Assembly: GCF_010977555.1 (NCBI RefSeq)
Contig: NZ_CP048815.1
Coordinates: 1,666,501 to 1,730,500 of the forward strand
DNA from: Caulobacter rhizosphaerae
GTDB lineage: Bacteria > Pseudomonadota > Alphaproteobacteria > Caulobacterales > Caulobacteraceae
Direction: 5' to 3'
Length of the DNA: 64,000 nt
Shown here: positions 1 through 8,401 of the stretch, one piece after another
How positions within the stretch are numbered: position 1 is the stretch's first letter
Layout: each line of letters begins with the position of its first letter
Position numbers and translations under genes: made by a program
Notes under the pieces: generated by a model
Database searches by the model: none
The model's input: the letters and a program-made list of their open reading frames with translations, nothing else
What the model was told of the DNA's origin: nothing

Positions 1-790
1 ACATGAAGGCGGTCTGACGCAGGCGCGACTTCTGCATCGGCTCGCCCCACACGGCCATGTGGTCCTTCAGGTAGATGGCTTCGGAGACGTGGAAGACCAC
101 GCCGACGCTAGCCTCGTTGAGGATGGCCCAGAACGGGTCGTGGTCGGGATGGGCCGGGGCCTTGCCGTTGTAGGGGCCCATCGGCATCAGGACGAACTTT
201 GCGCCGTTGGCCACCGCCCACTTGGCCTGCTCGATCGCCTGGGGCAGATCGGCCAGGGTCAGGACCGGGCAGCTGAAGATCTTGTTCTTATAGTTGAACT
301 TCCACTGGTCGAGCATCCAGCGGTTATAGGCGTTGAGGATCGCGTAGGCGGGATCGGGCTCGTCCAGATAGCTGATCGCGCTGACGAAATTGCCGCAATA
401 CAGCATCGAGGAGCGAACGTCCCACTTGTCGAGCACCTTCACGCGCTCGGCCGGGTCGGTCATGGTCGGGGTGATCGGCACCCGCATGTCGACCTCGGCC
501 TTGCCTTCCTTCTGGGCCCGCAGCCACTCGTGCAGCTTGCCCGGCGGCGGGATCTTGAAGTCCTCGGTCATGTAGTCGGCGCTGATCTCGACCTTGCGCT
601 TGCCCACGTGCAGGGCGAACTGGCCGTCGTCGGCGACCTTGTAGTTCAGGCCCCAGTCTTCCTTGTACTTGGCCGGCACATAGACGTCGAAGGCCTCAGG
701 CGTCTCGTAAAGGTGGGTGTCGGCGTCGAAGATCGGACCCTTGTAGCGCCAGCCGGTCGCTTGATCCGGGGCGATGGCGGTGTCGGTCAT
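1..790 (-). CDS. Amidohydrolase family 2 (ACMSD-like), partial at window edge
   Basis: Only the first 263 codons are inside the window; the gene runs off the left edge. Start is ATG at 790, with GGCGAGGAG about 8 nt upstream. Residues 20-27 read IFDADTHL, the first metal-binding strand motif (DxxxH type) of PF04909 amidohydrolases such as ACMSD and gamma-resorcylate decarboxylase, which are cytosolic metal-dependent decarboxylases or C-C hydrolases. Motifs further on (WDVRSSMLYCGNF, VFHVSEAIY) fit the same barrel. A second member of the family lies at 30823, so the two bracket the catabolic island. The gene has its own promoter gap with two palindromes (827-849 and 895-908). The exact reaction is unknown. 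Confidence 0.85.
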   Translation of the reverse strand, partial: MTDTAIAPDQATGWRYKGPIFDADTHLYETPEAFDVYVPAKYKEDWGLNYKVADDGQFALHVGKRKVEISADYMTEDFKIPPPGKLHEWLRAQKEGKAEVDMRVPITPTMTDPAERVKVLDKWDVRSSMLYCGNFVSAISYLDEPDPAYAILNAYNRWMLDQWKFNYKNKIFSCPVLTLADLPQAIEQAKWAVANGAKFVLMPMGPYNGKAPAHPDHDPFWAILNEASVGVVFHVSEAIYLKDHMAVWGEPMQKSRLRQTAFM

Positions 791-826
791 GAGGGTCTCC
801 TCGCCGGTGTGCGGCGCAATTTGCAG

Positions 827-849
827 AAAACTGAATATCGTTCAATTTT
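827..849. promoter_or_regulatory. Candidate operator, TGAA-N5-TTCA type
   Basis: Inverted repeat with arms AAAACTGAA and TTCAATTTT around 5 nt, 8 of 9 positions paired, about 40 nt upstream of the amidohydrolase start. It closely resembles the palindrome at 9184-9198 ahead of the iclR-type gene, sharing AAAA-Y-TGAA and CGTTCAA. This suggests the IclR-family protein controls both. Confidence 0.5.
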
Positions 850-894
850 CTGTTCACCTGGGCGAGATGTCAAGGTTCTGGTCGGCCCAGGGGC

Positions 895-908
895 ATCGCG
901 CATGCGAT
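895..908. promoter_or_regulatory. ATCGC-N4-GCGAT palindrome (copy 1)
   Basis: Perfect 5-bp arms ATCGC/GCGAT around GCAT, in the gap between the thioesterase stop and the amidohydrolase start. It is one of three exact copies found in promoter gaps of this window; see also 12525 and 21836. Confidence 0.5.
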
Positions 909-918
909 CCGCGCCGGT

Positions 919-1365
919 TCAGCCGAGAACCAGGTCCGCGACCGAGGCCTTCTGCGTCTCGGTCAGCGGCAGGGGCCGCCGGCCGGCGCGGTCGACATAG
1001 ACGTGAACGAAATAGCCGGCGGCCACCGGCGTCTCGCGGCCCTCGACGAAAAGGCCGATCTCGAACCGGATGCTCTTGTCGCCCAGCTTGCCGATGCGCA
1101 CGCCCGCCTGGACGGTCTGCGGAAACTCCACCGGGGCGAGGAAGTTGCAGTGGCTCTCGACGCACAGGCCGATCGACGGCGAGTCCGGCAGCCAGATGAC
1201 GCCGCGTTCGAACAGCATCCGGGTCACGGCGGTGTCGAACCAGCTGTAGTAGATGATGTTGTTGGCGTGGCCGTAGGGGTCGCCGTCGGCCCAGCGCGTC
1301 GGGATGTCCACCCACCAACCGTAGTGTTCGCGGCGCTCGTCCTGGGGCTTGCGGGCATCGGTCAT
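919..1365 (-). CDS. Acyl-CoA thioesterase, 4HBT/YbgC hotdog family
   Basis: 148 aa, the usual length of a single-hotdog 4-hydroxybenzoyl-CoA thioesterase. Residues 24-41 ([18 protein letters not shown]) match the family signature RxxDxDxxGHxNNxxY; the aspartate of DPYGHANN is the catalytic acid/base in 4HBT enzymes. It should hydrolyse an acyl- or aroyl-CoA in the cytosol. The ATG overlaps the folE stop (ATGA), so it is translationally coupled as the last gene of the operon 4343 to 919. A role in rescuing CoA from dead-end thioesters is inferred from context. Confidence 0.88.
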   Translation of the reverse strand: MTDARKPQDERREHYGWWVDIPTRWADGDPYGHANNIIYYSWFDTAVTRMLFERGVIWLPDSPSIGLCVESHCNFLAPVEFPQTVQAGVRIGKLGDKSIRFEIGLFVEGRETPVAAGYFVHVYVDRAGRRPLPLTETQKASVADLVLG

Positions 1366-1943
1366 GCGGCGGAACCCTGGCGGACAAGGCGCAGGAATTC
1401 GGCGCGGGTCCGCGGGTCGTCGCGGACCACGCCGCGCAGGCTGCTGGTCGTCAGCCGCGAGCCCGGCGTGTTGACGCCGCGCAGGGTCATGCAGCTGTGC
1501 ACGGCCTCGATCACCACCCCCACGCCCTGCGGCTGCAGGACGTCCTCAATGGCCTGGGCGATTTCGGCGGTCAGCTTCTCCTGGATCTGCAGGCGCCGCG
1601 CGAAGCCGTTGACCACCCGCGCCAGCTTGGAGATGCCGACCACCTTGTTGGTGGGCAGGTAGCCGACATGGGCCACGCCGGTGACCGGCAGCATGTGGTG
1701 TTCGCAAAAGCTGACCACGCGGATGTTGCTGAGAACCACCAGCTGGTCGTAGCCGGCCACTTCCTGAAAGGTCCGCTCCAGGTAGCCGCGCGGGTCGGTC
1801 TCGTAGCCGGAGAACAGCTCGCGATACGACTTGGCCACGCGCTCGGGCGTGTCGAGCAGGCCTTCGCGCGACGGGTCGTCGCCGGCCCACTCCAGCAGTG
1901 TCCGGACAGCGGCTTCGGCGTCGGCCTGGCTCGGTTTGCTCAT
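1362..1943 (-). CDS. folE: GTP cyclohydrolase I
   Basis: 193 aa. Converts GTP to 7,8-dihydroneopterin triphosphate, the first step to folate or tetrahydrobiopterin. All three zinc ligands of the family are visible: Cys80 and His83 in [12 protein letters not shown], and Cys151 in HSCMTLRGV. The substrate-binding stretch [15 protein letters not shown] is also intact. The position is odd: it sits 10 nt after an SCP2-type thiolase and overlaps a thioesterase in a catabolic operon, not with folate genes. It may be a second folE supplying a pterin cofactor to the pathway, or a housekeeping gene that happens to lie here; the window cannot decide. Confidence 0.95.
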   Translation of the reverse strand: MSKPSQADAEAAVRTLLEWAGDDPSREGLLDTPERVAKSYRELFSGYETDPRGYLERTFQEVAGYDQLVVLSNIRVVSFCEHHMLPVTGVAHVGYLPTNKVVGISKLARVVNGFARRLQIQEKLTAEIAQAIEDVLQPQGVGVVIEAVHSCMTLRGVNTPGSRLTTSSLRGVVRDDPRTRAEFLRLVRQGSAA

Positions 1944-1953
1944 GGTCGGATGC

Positions 1954-3093
1954 TCACGCCTTCTCGAACAGGTGAACGGCGGACGCGGTTCCTAGACCGA
2001 CCACGTGGGTCAGGCCGATCCTGGCGCCCTGGACCTGCCGCGCGCCGGCCTCGCCGCGCAGGTGCAGGGCGACCTCGTACATGTTGGCGATGCCTGTGGC
2101 GCCCAGGGGATGGCCCTTGGACAGCAGCCCGCCCGAGACATTGACCGGCACGCGGCCGCCCAGCGCGGTGACGCCCTCGTCGATCAGCCGTCCGGCCTCG
2201 CCCAGTCCACACAGCTGCAGATTTTCGTAGTGCAGCAGTTCGGCGGTGGCGAAGCAGTCGTGCAGCTCGACCAGGCTGACATCGCGCGGATCGATCCCGG
2301 CCTGTTCGTAAGCCGATTTCGCCGCCAGCTGGGTGCAGCCGTTGACGTCGGGCATGATCGGATTGCGCGGGTTCCAGGGATCGGAGGCCAGGGCCGAGGC
2401 CAGCACGCGGATCGCCCGCGTCAGGCCCAGCTCCCGGGCCTTCTTCTCGGAAACAACCACGGCCGCGGCCGAGCCGTCGACATTCACCGAGCACATCAGC
2501 TTGGTGTTGGGATAGGCGATCATCTCCGAGCCCATCACCTCTTCCAGCGGCGTCTCCTTCTGGTAGACGGCCTTGGGGTTCATGGTCGAATGGTGGTGGT
2601 TCTTCACCGACACCTTGGCGAACTGCTCGAAGGTGGTGCCGTACTTTCCCGCGTGCTCCATGCCGGACTCGGCGAAGACGGCCGGCATCGAGGCCGAGCC
2701 GAACAGGCCTTCCAGCGAGATGCCGGTCTCGTGGCCCGCGCCCAGCATGCCGCGCGGCATCTTCTCGACGCCGACCGCCAGCACCACGTCGTAGAGGCCC
2801 GACTTCACCGCAATCCACGCCTCGCGAAAGGCCGAGGCGCCGGTGGCGCAGGCGTTGGAGATGTTGGTGACCGGAATGCCCGTCTGGCCGATCTCGCGCA
2901 TGATCGCCTGGCCGGTCATGTCATAGGCGCCGAACACCGAGCCGCAGTACATGGCCTGGACGTCGTGGACGGAGAGGCCGGCGTCGTCGAGGGCCAGCAG
3001 CGCCGCTTCGCCGCCGAGCTGGGCGAAGGTCCGGTCGGGATATTTGCCGAACTTCAGCATGTCGATGCCGAGGATGTAGACGTTCTCGCTCAT
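1954..3093 (-). CDS. SCP2-type thiolase (Cys present)
   Basis: 379 aa. Thiolase fold of the SCPx/lipid-transfer class: [10 protein letters not shown] at 80-89 holds the nucleophile (Cys82), HDCFATAE and [14 protein letters not shown] carry the later active-site histidines. It should cleave a 3-ketoacyl-CoA or perform a related C-C bond reaction, probably with the DUF35 protein encoded just upstream at 3102-3527, 8 nt away. The ATG at 3093 was chosen because it gives the normal N-terminus ([11 protein letters not shown]); the open frame runs far upstream but overlaps the DUF35 and crotonase genes. Of the three SCP2-thiolase-like genes in this window, this is the only one with the active-site cysteine. 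Confidence 0.88.
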   Translation of the reverse strand: MSENVYILGIDMLKFGKYPDRTFAQLGGEAALLALDDAGLSVHDVQAMYCGSVFGAYDMTGQAIMREIGQTGIPVTNISNACATGASAFREAWIAVKSGLYDVVLAVGVEKMPRGMLGAGHETGISLEGLFGSASMPAVFAESGMEHAGKYGTTFEQFAKVSVKNHHHSTMNPKAVYQKETPLEEVMGSEMIAYPNTKLMCSVNVDGSAAAVVVSEKKARELGLTRAIRVLASALASDPWNPRNPIMPDVNGCTQLAAKSAYEQAGIDPRDVSLVELHDCFATAELLHYENLQLCGLGEAGRLIDEGVTALGGRVPVNVSGGLLSKGHPLGATGIANMYEVALHLRGEAGARQVQGARIGLTHVVGLGTASAVHLFEKA

Positions 3094-3101
3094 GGCGGAC
3101 C

Positions 3102-3527
3102 TCAGGCCGAAGGTTCGAAGAAGAAGGCGACATAGGACGCGCCGTCCTTGTCGGTGCGACCCAGGGCGTCGCCGAACACCATCCGGACCGGCATGCCGAC
3201 CGGCAGGGCCTCGGGCTCGGCCGCGACGTTGATCAGGTTGCCCTTCAGCGTCAGGCCGTCGTCGAGATCGACGATGGCCGAGATGAAGGGAACGGGCACG
3301 CCGGGATAGGAGCGCCGGACGATCGAATAGGCGTGCAGCTTGCCGGTCGTCGGGGCGCGATAGGTCTCGATCGAGTCGCGGGCGCCGCAGGCCGGACAGG
3401 CCAGGTGGGTCGCCGCCGTGCGGGCGCCGCAGGCCCGGCACAGCCGCCCCTCGACGAAGGGTTCGGGTCCGTCCAGGCGGATCCAGGGCAGGGCGGGACG
3501 AGGTCCGAGGGTGTCGGTCTGGGTCAT
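3102..3527 (-). CDS. DUF35 / Zn-ribbon OB-fold protein (thiolase partner)
   Basis: 141 aa. An N-terminal rubredoxin-like zinc ribbon (CRAC near residue 30 and CPAC near 45) is followed by an OB-fold (KLHAYSIVRRSYPGVPVPF and after). Proteins of this type bind SCP2-thiolase-like subunits; ChsH2 with Ltp2 in steroid side-chain degradation is the known precedent, where the pair is a retro-aldolase. It sits between the crotonase at 3537 and the thiolase at 1954 with 8-9 nt gaps, so the three are one operon. All four zinc ligands are present, unlike the protein at 11287. Confidence 0.85.
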   Translation of the reverse strand: MTQTDTLGPRPALPWIRLDGPEPFVEGRLCRACGARTAATHLACPACGARDSIETYRAPTTGKLHAYSIVRRSYPGVPVPFISAIVDLDDGLTLKGNLINVAAEPEALPVGMPVRMVFGDALGRTDKDGASYVAFFFEPSA

Positions 3528-3536
3528 GGCTTGGCC

Positions 3537-4343
3537 TCAGGCGCCCGTGAACACGGGCGGGCGTTTGTTGAGGAAGGCCTCGACGGCCTCCTTGTGGTCG
3601 GCGGTCTCGTGGGCCAGGGCCTGGAAGGCGGCCGACAGCTCCAGCACGTCGGTCAGCCGGGAATGCTGGCCCTCGCGCAGCAGGCGCTTGGCCAGCCGGA
3701 CGGCGCGCGGCGGGTTGGCGGCGACCCGGTCGGCCAGCTTCAGCGCCTCGTCCATCACCTGGTCGGCGGGGACCACCTTGTTGACCAGGCCCATCTCGCG
3801 GGCCTCGGCGGCGGTGTAGGTGTCGCCGGTCAGGATCATCTCGGCGGCGCGGGCGTAGCCGATGGTGCGCGGCAGGATCCAGGCGCCGCCGTCGCCGGGC
3901 ACGATGCCCATCTTGACGAAGCTGGCGGCGAACTTGGCCGCGTCGGAGGCCACGCGCATGTCGCACAGGCAGGCGATGTCGCAACCCAGGCCGATGGCGT
4001 GGCCGTTGACCGCGGCGATGCTGGCGATTTCCAGACCGGCGAAGGCCAGGGCGATCTTCTGTACGCCCTTCTTGTAGTTGTCCCGGGTGTCGGCGGGGGT
4101 GGCCAGGGGGCCGATGCCGTCGCGGTCGCGCATGCCCTTCAGGTTGCCGCCGGCCGAGAATGACGCACCCAGACCGGTCAGGACCAGCACCGAGATCGAG
4201 CGGTCCGCATTGGCGCGCTCGACCGCCTCGACCAGTTCGGCGCAGTCGGCGTGTTCACCGATCGCATTGCGCGTATCGGGCCGGTTCAGGGTCAGGATCG
4301 CGACCCGGCCACGGGTCTCGTAGAGGACAAAGGGCTCGCGCAT
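3537..4343 (-). CDS. Enoyl-CoA hydratase/isomerase family protein
   Basis: 268 aa crotonase. The oxyanion-hole segment FSAGGNLKGM and the GHAIGLGCDIACLCD helix are clear. Of the two catalytic glutamates of mitochondrial enoyl-CoA hydratase (Glu144/Glu164), the first is Asp here (GCD) and the second is Phe (KFAASFVKMG), so simple syn-hydration is not assured. The start ATG at 4343 gives MREPFVLYETRGRV, the usual crotonase N-terminus; TTG at 4388 and ATG at 4382 are in frame but add an atypical extension. First gene of the minus-strand operon down to 919, divergent from the CoA transferase at 4539. Confidence 0.85.
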   Translation of the reverse strand: MREPFVLYETRGRVAILTLNRPDTRNAIGEHADCAELVEAVERANADRSISVLVLTGLGASFSAGGNLKGMRDRDGIGPLATPADTRDNYKKGVQKIALAFAGLEIASIAAVNGHAIGLGCDIACLCDMRVASDAAKFAASFVKMGIVPGDGGAWILPRTIGYARAAEMILTGDTYTAAEAREMGLVNKVVPADQVMDEALKLADRVAANPPRAVRLAKRLLREGQHSRLTDVLELSAAFQALAHETADHKEAVEAFLNKRPPVFTGA

Positions 4344-4422
4344 GAACTGACGGTTTCCATCTGCGGATTTGAGGCAAACCATTCCCAAACGCAGGCCGGG
4401 ACAAGCATCATGGCGGCTTTAA

Positions 4423-4438
4423 GGGTGACATATCACCC
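4423..4438. promoter_or_regulatory. Divergent-promoter palindrome GGGTGA-N4-TCACCC
   Basis: Perfect 6-bp arms GGGTGA/TCACCC around CATA, midway in the 195-bp gap between the divergent crotonase (4343) and CoA transferase (4539). The position suits an operator controlling both operons. The regulator is unknown; the GntR/UTRA (8402) and IclR (9274) proteins are the nearest candidates. Confidence 0.5.
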
Positions 4439-4538
4439 ACACGATGACCCTGACCGTCACCTTGTCACGCGGTGGCGCATCGCGACGATGACACTCTAGA
4501 GACGTGCGCCGCCGGCGGCGTGGGGAGGGAGTTGTCCT

Positions 4539-5765
4539 ATGTCGTCCAAGACCCTGGAAGGTGTCAGGATCCTGGATTTGAGCCGCGTGCTGGCCGCGCC
4601 CCTGGCCAGCCAGATGCTCGCCGACCTGGGCGCCGACGTGATCAAGGTGGAACGTCCCGGCACGGGTGACGAGTCCCGCGAATACGGGCCGCCCTTCCTG
4701 AACGATCGGGACGGCAATCCGACCTCCGACGCCGCCTTCTATCTCAGCTGCAACCGCAACAAGCGGTCGGTGACGGTCGATCTGGCCTCGCCGCGCGGGC
4801 AGGAGATCGTCCGCCGGCTGGCGGCCGACAGCGACGTGGTCCTGGAGAACTTCAAGACCGGCGCGTTGAAGAAGTACGGCCTGGACTACGACAGCCTGAA
4901 GGCGGTCAATCCGCGGCTGGTCTATTGCTCGATCACCGGCTTTGGCCAGACCGGTCCTTTGGCTCACAAGCCCGGCTATGACGGCGTCTTCCAGGCCATG
5001 GGCGGGATGATGAGCGTGTCGGGACTGCCGGACGACGCCCCGGGGGGCGGTCCGATGAAGGTCGGCATCTCGATCGTCGACATCCTGACCAGCCTCTACG
5101 CCTCCAACGCCATCCTCGCCGCCCTGCATCATCGCGACGTGGGCGGTGGAACAGGCCAGCACATCGATCTGTCGCTGCTGGACTGCGGCGTCGCTTCGCT
5201 CAGCCACTTCGCCATGAACTATCTGGTGTCGGGCGAGATCCCCGCGCGCCGCGGCAATGGCGGATACGGCGGCGTGCCCTCCCAGACGTTCCGCTGCGCG
5301 GATCGCGACCTTTTCCTCACCGCCGGCAACAACGCCCAGTTCGGCCGGCTGTGCCTGGCGCTGGACCGGCCTGACATCGCCAAGGACCCGCGCTTCGACA
5401 ACACGGCCGGCCGCATCCGCAACCGCGACGCTCTGCTGGCGATGCTGGACGCGATCTTCGCCACCAAGCCGGCCAGCGTGTGGCTGGAGCGTCTCGACCT
5501 CGCCGACGTGCCGTCCAGCCCGGTCAACGACATCGCCGACGCCCTGGCCAATCCGCAGGTCGTCCATCGCCAGATGGTTCGAGAAATCGAGCATCCGGTC
5601 GCCGGCGTCCTGAAGACGCTGAGAAACCCGATCCGGCTTTCTGAAACCCCGATCAACGACTACGCCCCCCCGCCTTTGGTCGGACAGCACACGGACCAGA
5701 TCCTGGCCGCCGCGGGCTACGCGCCCGAGGACATCGAGACCTTGCGACAGGCCGGCGTCGTCTGA
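4539..5765 (+). CDS. CaiB/BaiF family III CoA transferase
   Basis: 408 aa, the standard length. N-terminal GVRILDLSRVLAAPLASQMLADLGADVIKVE is the family signature, and Asp181 in GISIVDILTSL matches the aspartate that carries the acyl-CoA anhydride in formyl-CoA transferase. It would activate a carboxylate by moving CoA from a donor thioester such as succinyl-CoA or an end product. A strong GGGAGGGAG ribosome site precedes the ATG. First gene of the plus-strand operon CoA transferase, crotonase, SDR, crotonase (4539-8286). Likely entry or recycling step of the catabolic route. Confidence 0.9.
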   Translation: MSSKTLEGVRILDLSRVLAAPLASQMLADLGADVIKVERPGTGDESREYGPPFLNDRDGNPTSDAAFYLSCNRNKRSVTVDLASPRGQEIVRRLAADSDVVLENFKTGALKKYGLDYDSLKAVNPRLVYCSITGFGQTGPLAHKPGYDGVFQAMGGMMSVSGLPDDAPGGGPMKVGISIVDILTSLYASNAILAALHHRDVGGGTGQHIDLSLLDCGVASLSHFAMNYLVSGEIPARRGNGGYGGVPSQTFRCADRDLFLTAGNNAQFGRLCLALDRPDIAKDPRFDNTAGRIRNRDALLAMLDAIFATKPASVWLERLDLADVPSSPVNDIADALANPQVVHRQMVREIEHPVAGVLKTLRNPIRLSETPINDYAPPPLVGQHTDQILAAAGYAPEDIETLRQAGVV

Positions 5766-5822
5766 TCACCCAATTCCCGAGGCGCCCGTCGGCGCCGCGA
5801 CATTTCAAAAGGAAGACCCGTC

Positions 5823-6611
5823 ATGACCGACAAGATTCTCAGCCGCAAGGACGGCGCGATCGGCCACATGATCTTCAACAACCCCGACAAGCTGAACGCC
5901 ATCTCGCTGGAGATGTGGGAAGGCATGTCGACGATCATGGCCGATTTCGACTCCGATCCGAATATCCGGGTGATCGTGGTCTCGGGCGCGGGCGGGGTGT
6001 CGTTCATCGCCGGGGCCGACGTCTCGAAGTACGAGGAAGAGCGCATGGGCGAGAACGCCCAGGAGCACTACGCCCAGACCGGCGAGCGCGGGCTGTCGGC
6101 GATCTACAACAGCGAGAAGGTGACGATCGCCGCGATCGACGGCTGGTGCATCGGCGGCGGCATCTCGGTCGCCGTGTCGTGCGACCTGCGCTACTGCTCG
6201 TCCAAGTCGAAGTTCGGCCAGCCGGCCATGCGCTACGGCATCGGCTACCGCTACAAGAGCCTGTCGCGGCTGGTCGACATCATCGGCGTTCCGGCGTCCA
6301 AGGACATGCTGCTGGGCGGCCTGCAGTTCACCGCCGAGGAGGCCTTCGCCAAGGGGCTGGTGGGCCGGGTGATGGCCGAGGGCGAGGCCTTCGACAGCTT
6401 CATCGCCAAGACCGCCGCCCAGATCGCCGGCGGGGCGCCGCTGACGGCCAAGCAGGTCAAGTACACCCTGGCCACGATCCTGAAGGATCCGGCCGATCGC
6501 GACCTGGCCAGGTGCGAGGAGATGTTCCAGACCTGCTATGCTTCGACGGACTACAAGGAAGGCATCCGCGCCTTCGCCGAGAAGCGCAAGCCGCAGTTCA
6601 CCGGCGCCTGA
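5823..6611 (+). CDS. Crotonase-fold protein lacking both hydratase glutamates
   Basis: 262 aa. The crotonase oxyanion hole (FIAGADVSKY, 61-70) and GGGISVAVSCD helix are present, and FGQPAMRYGIGYRYKS aligns with the FGQPEILLGTIPG segment of mitochondrial hydratase. At the two catalytic glutamate positions there are Ser115 and Ala135. It therefore probably performs isomerisation, decarboxylation, ring-opening or another oxyanion-stabilised reaction, as known for other members of the superfamily. It lies 57 nt after the CoA transferase and before an SDR, with AAAGGAAG as ribosome site. Confidence 0.85.
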   Translation: MTDKILSRKDGAIGHMIFNNPDKLNAISLEMWEGMSTIMADFDSDPNIRVIVVSGAGGVSFIAGADVSKYEEERMGENAQEHYAQTGERGLSAIYNSEKVTIAAIDGWCIGGGISVAVSCDLRYCSSKSKFGQPAMRYGIGYRYKSLSRLVDIIGVPASKDMLLGGLQFTAEEAFAKGLVGRVMAEGEAFDSFIAKTAAQIAGGAPLTAKQVKYTLATILKDPADRDLARCEEMFQTCYASTDYKEGIRAFAEKRKPQFTGA

Positions 6612-6644
6612 TCGGCGAAAGCGCGTGACCGGGAGGTTGGAGCG

Positions 6645-7340
6645 ATGAAGGACAAGGTCGTGGTCGTGACCGGCGCGTTCGGGGCCCTGGGGCGCGTGGT
6701 CGCCCTGGGCGCGGCGGCGCGCGGCGCGCGGGTCGTCGCCGTGGACTACGCCGCCACACCGCCGGGCGACCTTGTCTCGGCGCTGGGCGAGGGGGCGCTG
6801 TTCAAGGGCGGTGTGGACCTGTCGGACGCCGACGCGGCGAGCGCCGCGATCGACGCGATCGTCGAGGCCGCCGGGCGGATCGACGTGTTGGTCAACATCG
6901 CCGGCGGGTTCGCCTGGGAGACGGTAGGGGAGGGCCAAGCCGCCACCTGGGAGCGCCTGCATCGTCTCAACCTGATGACCACCCTGAACGCCTCGAAGGC
7001 GGCTCTGCCGCATCTGGTCGCCAGCGGGGCGGGGCGCATCGTCAATGTCGGCGCCAACGCCGCGGTCAAGGCGGCGACCGGCATGGGAGCCTATGCGGCC
7101 TCCAAGGCGGGCGTGCACCGGCTGACCGAAGCGTTGGCGGAAGAGTACAAGGGCCGGGTGACGGTCAACGCGGTCCTGCCGTCGATCATCGACACCCCCG
7201 CCAACCGCGCCGACATGCCGGACGCCGACTTCTCGAGCTGGGTGAGCCCCGAGGAACTGGCCGCGGTGATCCTGTTCCTGGCCTCCAGCGAGGCGAGCGC
7301 CGTGACCGGAAGCCTGCTGCCCGTCGTCGGCCGCGTATGA
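6645..7340 (+). CDS. Short-chain dehydrogenase/reductase, atypical active site
   Basis: 231 aa classical-length SDR. TGAFGALG (residues 9-16) is the TGxxxGxG nucleotide-binding motif, VNIAGG replaces the usual NNAG, and YAASK is the YxxxK catalytic pair. The serine normally found after the IVNV strand is missing (NVGANAAV), so the catalytic Ser-Tyr-Lys set is incomplete. Expected to be an NAD(P)-dependent oxidoreductase acting on a hydroxyacyl- or oxoacyl-CoA intermediate, but activity may be altered. It lies between two crotonases in one operon, 33 nt after the first. Confidence 0.82.
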   Translation: MKDKVVVVTGAFGALGRVVALGAAARGARVVAVDYAATPPGDLVSALGEGALFKGGVDLSDADAASAAIDAIVEAAGRIDVLVNIAGGFAWETVGEGQAATWERLHRLNLMTTLNASKAALPHLVASGAGRIVNVGANAAVKAATGMGAYAASKAGVHRLTEALAEEYKGRVTVNAVLPSIIDTPANRADMPDADFSSWVSPEELAAVILFLASSEASAVTGSLLPVVGRV

Positions 7341-7377
7341 CAAGGTCGCCAAGACCCTTTGGCCCGGGAGCCGACGC

Positions 7378-8286
7378 ATGACCTACAGCGGCAAGTGGCT
7401 GGACCAGCCCGAGGAAATCCTGTTCGAGGTGTCCGAGCGCGTCGCGCGCATCACCCTGAACAAGCCCGACAAGCGCAACGCCCTGTCGCCCCGGACACTG
7501 CAGGAACTGCACGACGCCCTGCTGGAGGCGGACGATCGCCTCGACGTCAACGTCGTGATCCTGCAGGGCGCGGGCAAGGACTTCTGCGCCGGCTACGACC
7601 TGGGCGGGGTCTATGCCGGGCGCAAGGCCGAAGGCGAAGCCGCGGCGGCCGACGCGCCCCTCTATCGCAGCTCGTCGGGAAGCTATGACGACGACGCCTG
7701 GTTCATGGAGCGCCAGCAGGCCCTGACCACGGTGATCTTCGATCTGCACAAGCCGGTCATCGCCCGGGTGCAGGGCAACTGTCTGGCCGGCGGCACCGAT
7801 CTGGCGCTGATGTGCGACTTCGTCATCTGCTCCGACGACGCCAAGATCGGCTTTCCGGCGGCCCGCGCCAACGGCTCGCCGCCCAACCACATGTGGATCT
7901 ATCACTGCGGGCCGCAGTGGGCCAAACGCATCCTGATGACCGGCGACAGCATCCGCGGCCGGGACGCGGTGACGATCGGCCTGGCGCTGGAATCGGCGCC
8001 GGCCGACCAGTTGGACGCGGTGGTCGACGAACTGGCCCGGCGTCTGTCGTTCGTGGACAACGAACTGCTCTCGGCCCACAAGCGCATCGTCAACCTGGCC
8101 CTGGAAGGCATGGGCGCGCGGACCCTCCAACGGCTGGCGGCCGAAAACGACGCCCGGGCTCACCTGTCCAAGGGCCCCCGCCGCACCCAGTTCAAGGCCG
8201 ACATGGCCGAGCACGGACTGAAGGCGGCGCTGACCAACCGCGACGCGCCGTTCGGCGACGGCGTCATCCGGTTGCGCGAGGACTGA
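7378..8286 (+). CDS. Enoyl-CoA hydratase/isomerase family protein (long form)
   Basis: 302 aa, longer than most crotonases because of an insert of about 30 residues (AGRKAEGEAAAADAPLYRSS and after) following the oxyanion segment FCAGYDLGG. The C-terminal half contains LAGGTDLALMCD, placing Asp where the first catalytic glutamate sits, and KIGFPAARANG, placing Ala at the second. Similar long crotonases with an early insert occur in steroid and aromatic-acid catabolic clusters, but the reaction cannot be named. Last gene of the operon starting at 4539; a regulator gene follows after a 115-nt gap. Confidence 0.82.
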   Translation: MTYSGKWLDQPEEILFEVSERVARITLNKPDKRNALSPRTLQELHDALLEADDRLDVNVVILQGAGKDFCAGYDLGGVYAGRKAEGEAAAADAPLYRSSSGSYDDDAWFMERQQALTTVIFDLHKPVIARVQGNCLAGGTDLALMCDFVICSDDAKIGFPAARANGSPPNHMWIYHCGPQWAKRILMTGDSIRGRDAVTIGLALESAPADQLDAVVDELARRLSFVDNELLSAHKRIVNLALEGMGARTLQRLAAENDARAHLSKGPRRTQFKADMAEHGLKAALTNRDAPFGDGVIRLRED

Positions 8287-8292
8287 CCGCTT

Positions 8293-8306
8293 ATCGACCA
8301 GGCGAT
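8293..8306. promoter_or_regulatory. ATCGC-N4-GCGAT-like palindrome, one mismatch (copy 2)
   Basis: ATCGA-CCAG-GCGAT, nine of ten motif positions, about 100 nt ahead of the GntR/UTRA gene. If genuine it suggests that this regulator, or the regulator of the whole set, also controls this gene. Confidence 0.4.
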
Positions 8307-8401
8307 GATCGCGGTAACGCGCCTTCTTCGTTTGGCCCGGGAACCCGAGCACGGCTAACCTGTTCGATGTCGTCGCGCCCGACGCGAAGCACGGAAACCC
8401 T

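Noticed and set aside
59..1000. A 313-codon open frame on the plus strand at the left edge
   Set aside because: It is antisense to the amidohydrolase, which has clear family motifs and a ribosome site; the plus frame is low-complexity and typical of a GC-rich shadow.
3094..3984. Long N-terminal extension of the SCP2 thiolase reading frame
   Set aside because: The extension overlaps the DUF35 and crotonase genes in another frame; ATG 3093 gives the normal thiolase start.
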